Of a stretch of DNA of 64,000 bases, positions 61,258 through 64,000 are shown piece by piece. The first letter of the stretch is position 1, and the number at the start of each line of letters is the position of its first letter. The position numbers and the translations under genes were made by a program. Where the stretch lies: NCBI RefSeq assembly GCF_019972155.1, contig NZ_BOVL01000019.1, positions 585,046-649,045 on the forward strand, in the 5' to 3' direction. The notes under the pieces were generated by a model that was not told where the DNA came from, did no database searches, and saw only the letters and a program-made list of their open reading frames with translations. Source of the stretch: Bradyrhizobium sp. RD5-C2 (GTDB taxonomy: Bacteria; Pseudomonadota; Alphaproteobacteria; Rhizobiales; Xanthobacteraceae).

Positions 61258-61874
61258 TTGCCGCGTGTGACGCCCAATCCCGCAAGATGCGTGTCGACGA
61301 ATTGTGCGAGCCGCTCGCGCAACATCTCCGGCGGCACCGCGACCATGCGCTCCTCGAGGCCGAGCGAGATGATTCCGTGGACTGCGGAGAACATCATCCG
61401 CGACAGCAGCGCGACGTCGTCGGGATCGCGATCGGGCAACAGCCGCACCAGCGGCGCATGCATCAGCGCGAAGGCATCCATCACCATCGCCAGGATATCT
61501 TCCGGAAACGGCCGGTCATCCTCCATCCGGTGCTCGAACAGCGAGCGCAGCAGATTGGCGTGCTCGGTGGCGAAACCGAGATAGGCGTCCGCAAGCCCGT
61601 GCAGCTGGCGCAGGGGATCGTCGGCCGGGACGGCCGTGAGCCGGGCGGTCAGGGCCTGAACGGTCTCCCGGTTCACGGTCAGGATCAGGCCGTCGAAGTA
61701 GCCGAATTCATTATAGACGCTGCCGATGGAGCAGCCGGCGGCCTCGGCAACGTCGCGAACCTTTAATGATCTCAAGCCTTTAGTTGCGATGGATCGGCGT
61801 GCGATCTCGATCAGCAAAGTGCGCCGCTGAAGTTTTTTTCGGCCGCGCCGCGATTCTTCTTGAACAATGTTCAT
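61248..61874 (-). CDS. TetR-family transcriptional regulator
   Basis: 208 residues from ATG 61874 (MNIVQEESRRGRKKLQRRTL). The helix-turn-helix is VRDVAEAAGCSIGSVYNEFG; the C-terminal part (FALMHAPLVRLLPDRDPDDV onward) matches the WHG-type TetR ligand domain. It is divergent from a small gene at 61927; the gap holds a perfect 15-bp palindrome. Its 3' end overlaps the ToxR-like gene by 10 bp, tail to tail. Confidence 0.9.
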   Translation of the reverse strand: MNIVQEESRRGRKKLQRRTLLIEIARRSIATKGLRSLKVRDVAEAAGCSIGSVYNEFGYFDGLILTVNRETVQALTARLTAVPADDPLRQLHGLADAYLGFATEHANLLRSLFEHRMEDDRPFPEDILAMVMDAFALMHAPLVRLLPDRDPDDVALLSRMMFSAVHGIISLGLEERMVAVPPEMLRERLAQFVDTHLAGLGVTRGNQV

Positions 61875-61904
61875 TTTCGTATTACTAATTTGAGCGTTGC
61901 TCAA
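61861..61904. promoter_or_regulatory. Two palindromes at the tetR/small-gene divergent start
   Basis: TTGAGC-GTT-GCTCAA (61890-61904) is perfect and stands 16 bp upstream of tetR and 22 bp upstream of the small gene. TGAACA-A-TGTTCA (61861-61873) is also perfect and covers codons 1-5 of tetR. The former is the better operator candidate. Confidence 0.65.
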
Positions 61905-61926
61905 GTTGGCATAGGAGGCCACTCAC

Positions 61927-62184
61927 ATGCAGACCCTAGCACTTCAATTGACCACCACCCTTGTCGATGACGCGATCGAACTCGTGACGGGCTTTGGCCG
62001 CGCCATCTTCGCACTGGCGACCGCCCCGATCGAGCGGATCGCCCGCGCCTGCGACGTCGCAGGTGTCCTGGAGCAGCGGCGCGCCGATCGGCGCGCGCCG
62101 CGCCCGGCGGCCCAGCGCGGCAGCCGCTGCAAGTCGCGTAGCTGCCGCTGGTCGCCATTCCGCGGGTTGAGTGAACTGACCTGA
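61927..62184 (+). CDS. Small hypothetical protein, divergent from tetR
   Basis: 85 residues. AGGAGG (61913-61918) is eight bases before ATG 61927, the best ribosome-binding site seen in the window. The first 45 residues (MQTLALQLTTTLVDDAIELV onward) form an amphipathic or weakly hydrophobic helix; the last 40 are Arg/Ser/Cys-rich and basic. I do not recognise a family. The operator palindrome just upstream suggests TetR control. It precedes the aas-like gene by 286 bp of DNA in which I see no other supported gene. Confidence 0.65.
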   Translation: MQTLALQLTTTLVDDAIELVTGFGRAIFALATAPIERIARACDVAGVLEQRRADRRAPRPAAQRGSRCKSRSCRWSPFRGLSELT

Positions 62185-62470
62185 AGCGGCCGCGCCGCAA
62201 TTGTCACCGAAACCTCAACGAAGCACTCACTATGTCCCCCGCGAGCCCGTTTCGATGTCGATCGACCACAACCCTGGATAAGGTCTCGTACATTTCTGCC
62301 GGGCATTGTCGCGGCGCCCGGCGCGGCCGATCCGAGCTGGTTCGAACCGATACGTTGCGGAAAAGACTAAAGGCTGCGGCATCTCCGTCATTTTCACCAC
62401 GCTCCCCATTCTCTGCCACGCGAATTCGCAGACCTGCCAGCGCCATGCGCGCTAACCCAAGGAACCGGTC

Positions 62471-64000
62471 ATGATCAAGGAATTGATGACGTCCCGCCGC
62501 TTCGCGCCGCTGTTCTGGTCGCAGTTCTGCTCGGCGCTGAACGACAACGTGCTGAAGAACGCGCTGGTCATCATGCTGTTGTACGGCGTCGCCAACGAGC
62601 AGGGGCCGGCGCTGGTCCAGCTCGCGGGTGCGATCTTCATCGCGCCGTTCTTCGTGCTGTCGGCACTCGGCGGCGAGCTCGCCGACCGCTACATCAAGTC
62701 CGTCGTCGCGCGCCGGCTGAAGTTCTTCGAGATTTTCGCCGCGGCCTTTGCCGCAGCCGGCTTCTTCACCCATTCGATCCCGCTGCTGTTCATCGCGCTG
62801 GCGCTGTTCGGCATCGTCGCCGCGCTGTTCGGCCCGGTGAAATATGCCGTGCTGCCCGACCAGCTGTCGGTGTCCGAACTCGCGACCGGCAACGCGCTGG
62901 TCGAGGGCGCAACCTTCATGGCGATCCTGATCGGCACCATCGCGGGCGGCATGTTCGTCGCCGGCGCCAGCCACATGGGCTGGATCTGTGCCGCCGTGGT
63001 CGGCCTGTCGGTGCTGTCCTGGGGATTTGCGTCGCGCATCCCGGTGACGCAGCCCTCCGCGCCCGATCTGCCGATCACCAAGAATCCCTGGACCTCGACG
63101 GTGCGCCTCTTGAAGTCGCTCTACGCTGAGCAGCGGCTGTGGGACGGTATGGTGATCGTGTCCTGGTTCTGGATGGTCGGCGCGATCGTGCTGTCGCTGC
63201 TGCCCGCGCTGATCAAGGAAGGCGTGGGCGGCACCGAGGGCGTGGTCACGCTGTGCCTTGCCGTGTTCGCGATCGGCATTGCGGCCGGTTCGCTGTTCGC
63301 CGCCCAGTTGAGCCACGTCCGCCCGAATCTCGCGCTGGTGCCGATCGGCGCCATCGTGATGGGCGTGATCGGCCTCGACCTCGCCTGGGCGATCGCCACC
63401 ACCTCGCTCGGCAAGGACGTCACCGCGGCAGCGTTCGCGGCCTCGTTCGGCGGCTTCCGCATGCTGGCCGACTTCTTCCTGTTCGCGTTCGGCGGCGGCC
63501 TGTTCGTGGTGCCGTCGTTTGCGGCCGTGCAGGCCTGGACCGCGCCGTCCGAGCGCGCCCGCATCATCGCCGCCGGCAACATCTTGCAGGCAGGCTTCAT
63601 GGTCGCCGGCGCGGTGTTCGTCGGCGCGCTGCAAGCTGCCGGTTTGCCGATCGCCTGGATCTTCTTCGGCCTGGCGATCGCGAGCTTCGGCACCGTCTGG
63701 TTCGTGCTGACCAAGTGGGGCAAGGAAGGCGTGCGCGATTTCGGCGCGCTGCTGTTCCGGGCGCTGTTCCGCCTCGAGGTGCGCGGCATGGAGAATCTGC
63801 CGCCCGCAGGCACCCGGATGCTGATTGCGCCGAACCATGTCAGCCTGGTCGACGGCCCGCTGCTGCACGCCATGCTGCCGATCGATGCGAGCTTCGCGGT
63901 CGACACCGGCATCGCCAAGGCGTGGTGGGCAAAGCCGTTCCTGAAGATGATCAAGCACTACACGATGGACCCGTCGAAGCCGCTGGCGGGGCGCGGCCCG
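62471..64000 (+). CDS. Aas-like lysophospholipid transporter / acyltransferase, C-terminus cut by the window edge
   Basis: 510 residues are visible and the frame is still open. The first 400 or so are an MFS-type LplT lysophospholipid flippase (MTSRRFAPLFWSQFCSALND, LGGELADRYI, LFGPVKYAVLPDQLSVSELA). A PlsC acyltransferase domain follows with the NHxxxD motif in APNHVSLVDG near residue 455. In rhizobial relatives an acyl-ACP synthetase (AMP-binding) domain comes next, beyond the window. It recycles lysophosphatidylethanolamine at the inner membrane. AGGAA precedes ATG 62471. Confidence 0.92.
   Translation, partial: MIKELMTSRRFAPLFWSQFCSALNDNVLKNALVIMLLYGVANEQGPALVQLAGAIFIAPFFVLSALGGELADRYIKSVVARRLKFFEIFAAAFAAAGFFTHSIPLLFIALALFGIVAALFGPVKYAVLPDQLSVSELATGNALVEGATFMAILIGTIAGGMFVAGASHMGWICAAVVGLSVLSWGFASRIPVTQPSAPDLPITKNPWTSTVRLLKSLYAEQRLWDGMVIVSWFWMVGAIVLSLLPALIKEGVGGTEGVVTLCLAVFAIGIAAGSLFAAQLSHVRPNLALVPIGAIVMGVIGLDLAWAIATTSLGKDVTAAAFAASFGGFRMLADFFLFAFGGGLFVVPSFAAVQAWTAPSERARIIAAGNILQAGFMVAGAVFVGALQAAGLPIAWIFFGLAIASFGTVWFVLTKWGKEGVRDFGALLFRALFRLEVRGMENLPPAGTRMLIAPNHVSLVDGPLLHAMLPIDASFAVDTGIAKAWWAKPFLKMIKHYTMDPSKPLAGRGP

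Noticed and set aside
62232..62474. 80-residue open frame just before the aas-like gene with an ATGA overlap
   Set aside because: No Shine-Dalgarno, Arg/Ser-rich random-like composition, no conserved pattern. The overlap is probably chance.
62204..63958. 584-residue antisense frame over the aas-like gene
   Set aside because: Shadow of a gene with clear MFS and PlsC motifs.

Overview
The window is GC-rich (about 65%), densely coding alphaproteobacterial chromosome. Gene content, protein sequences and families of intergenic palindromes all look like Bradyrhizobium or a close Nitrobacteraceae relative; this is inferred from recognised protein sequences, not from a 16S gene. I found no rRNA, tRNA, CRISPR array, phage or insertion sequence. 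Most of the window reads as stable core chromosome. About 57 protein genes are supported; two are cut by the window edges (ptsP at the left, an aas-like gene at the right) and one has a displaced reading frame in its signal peptide (58940-60117).

Layout. 1-9400: ptsP, lysC, a small PH-domain membrane protein, ubiG, a DMT exporter, then a tightly overlapping leftward operon (comF, grxC, a nitrilase-family amidase, a DUF1178 protein, a half-size EamA protein). 9460-15300: a methyltransferase, mutT, a TadG-like von Willebrand protein, argJ and a parvulin-type prolyl isomerase. 15680-21830: secA, a PhnB-like protein and a membrane spermidine-synthase-like protein. 21846-31312: the most coherent accessory block, with a MarR regulator, two tandem AmiC-like amide-sensor proteins without signal peptides, an amidase, and a five-gene branched-chain/amide-type ABC transporter. 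31392-43971: a Cys-rich small secreted protein, an NTF2-like protein, an L,D-transpeptidase lipoprotein, accA, xerD, a 48-residue membrane protein, aroK-aroB, a CNNM/CorC-type protein, bolA, a J-domain protein and a divergent citrate synthase pair, one of which carries an N-terminal MerR-type DNA-binding domain.

43972-54034: dedA, cobS-GNAT-cobT (aerobic cobaltochelatase), a Tat-exported phytase-like protein, an old yellow enzyme, and a TetR-controlled FAD monooxygenase and luciferase-like oxidoreductase. 54097-64000: a phospholipase D protein, a DUF2235 membrane hydrolase, a frameshifted ABC binding protein, a ToxR-like membrane regulator, a TetR gene divergent from a small unknown gene, and the start of an Aas-type lysophospholipid transporter/acyltransferase.

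The features most worth a second look are the amide-sensing/amidase/ABC block with its shared AT-rich palindromes; the MerR-citrate synthase fusion facing a second citrate synthase across a 76-bp gap with an operator abutting a probably leaderless start; the frameshift in the 58940-60117 binding protein; the strict palindromes beside both TetR genes; and at least eight families of dispersed palindromic repeats, one of which supplies the last residues of a methyltransferase.
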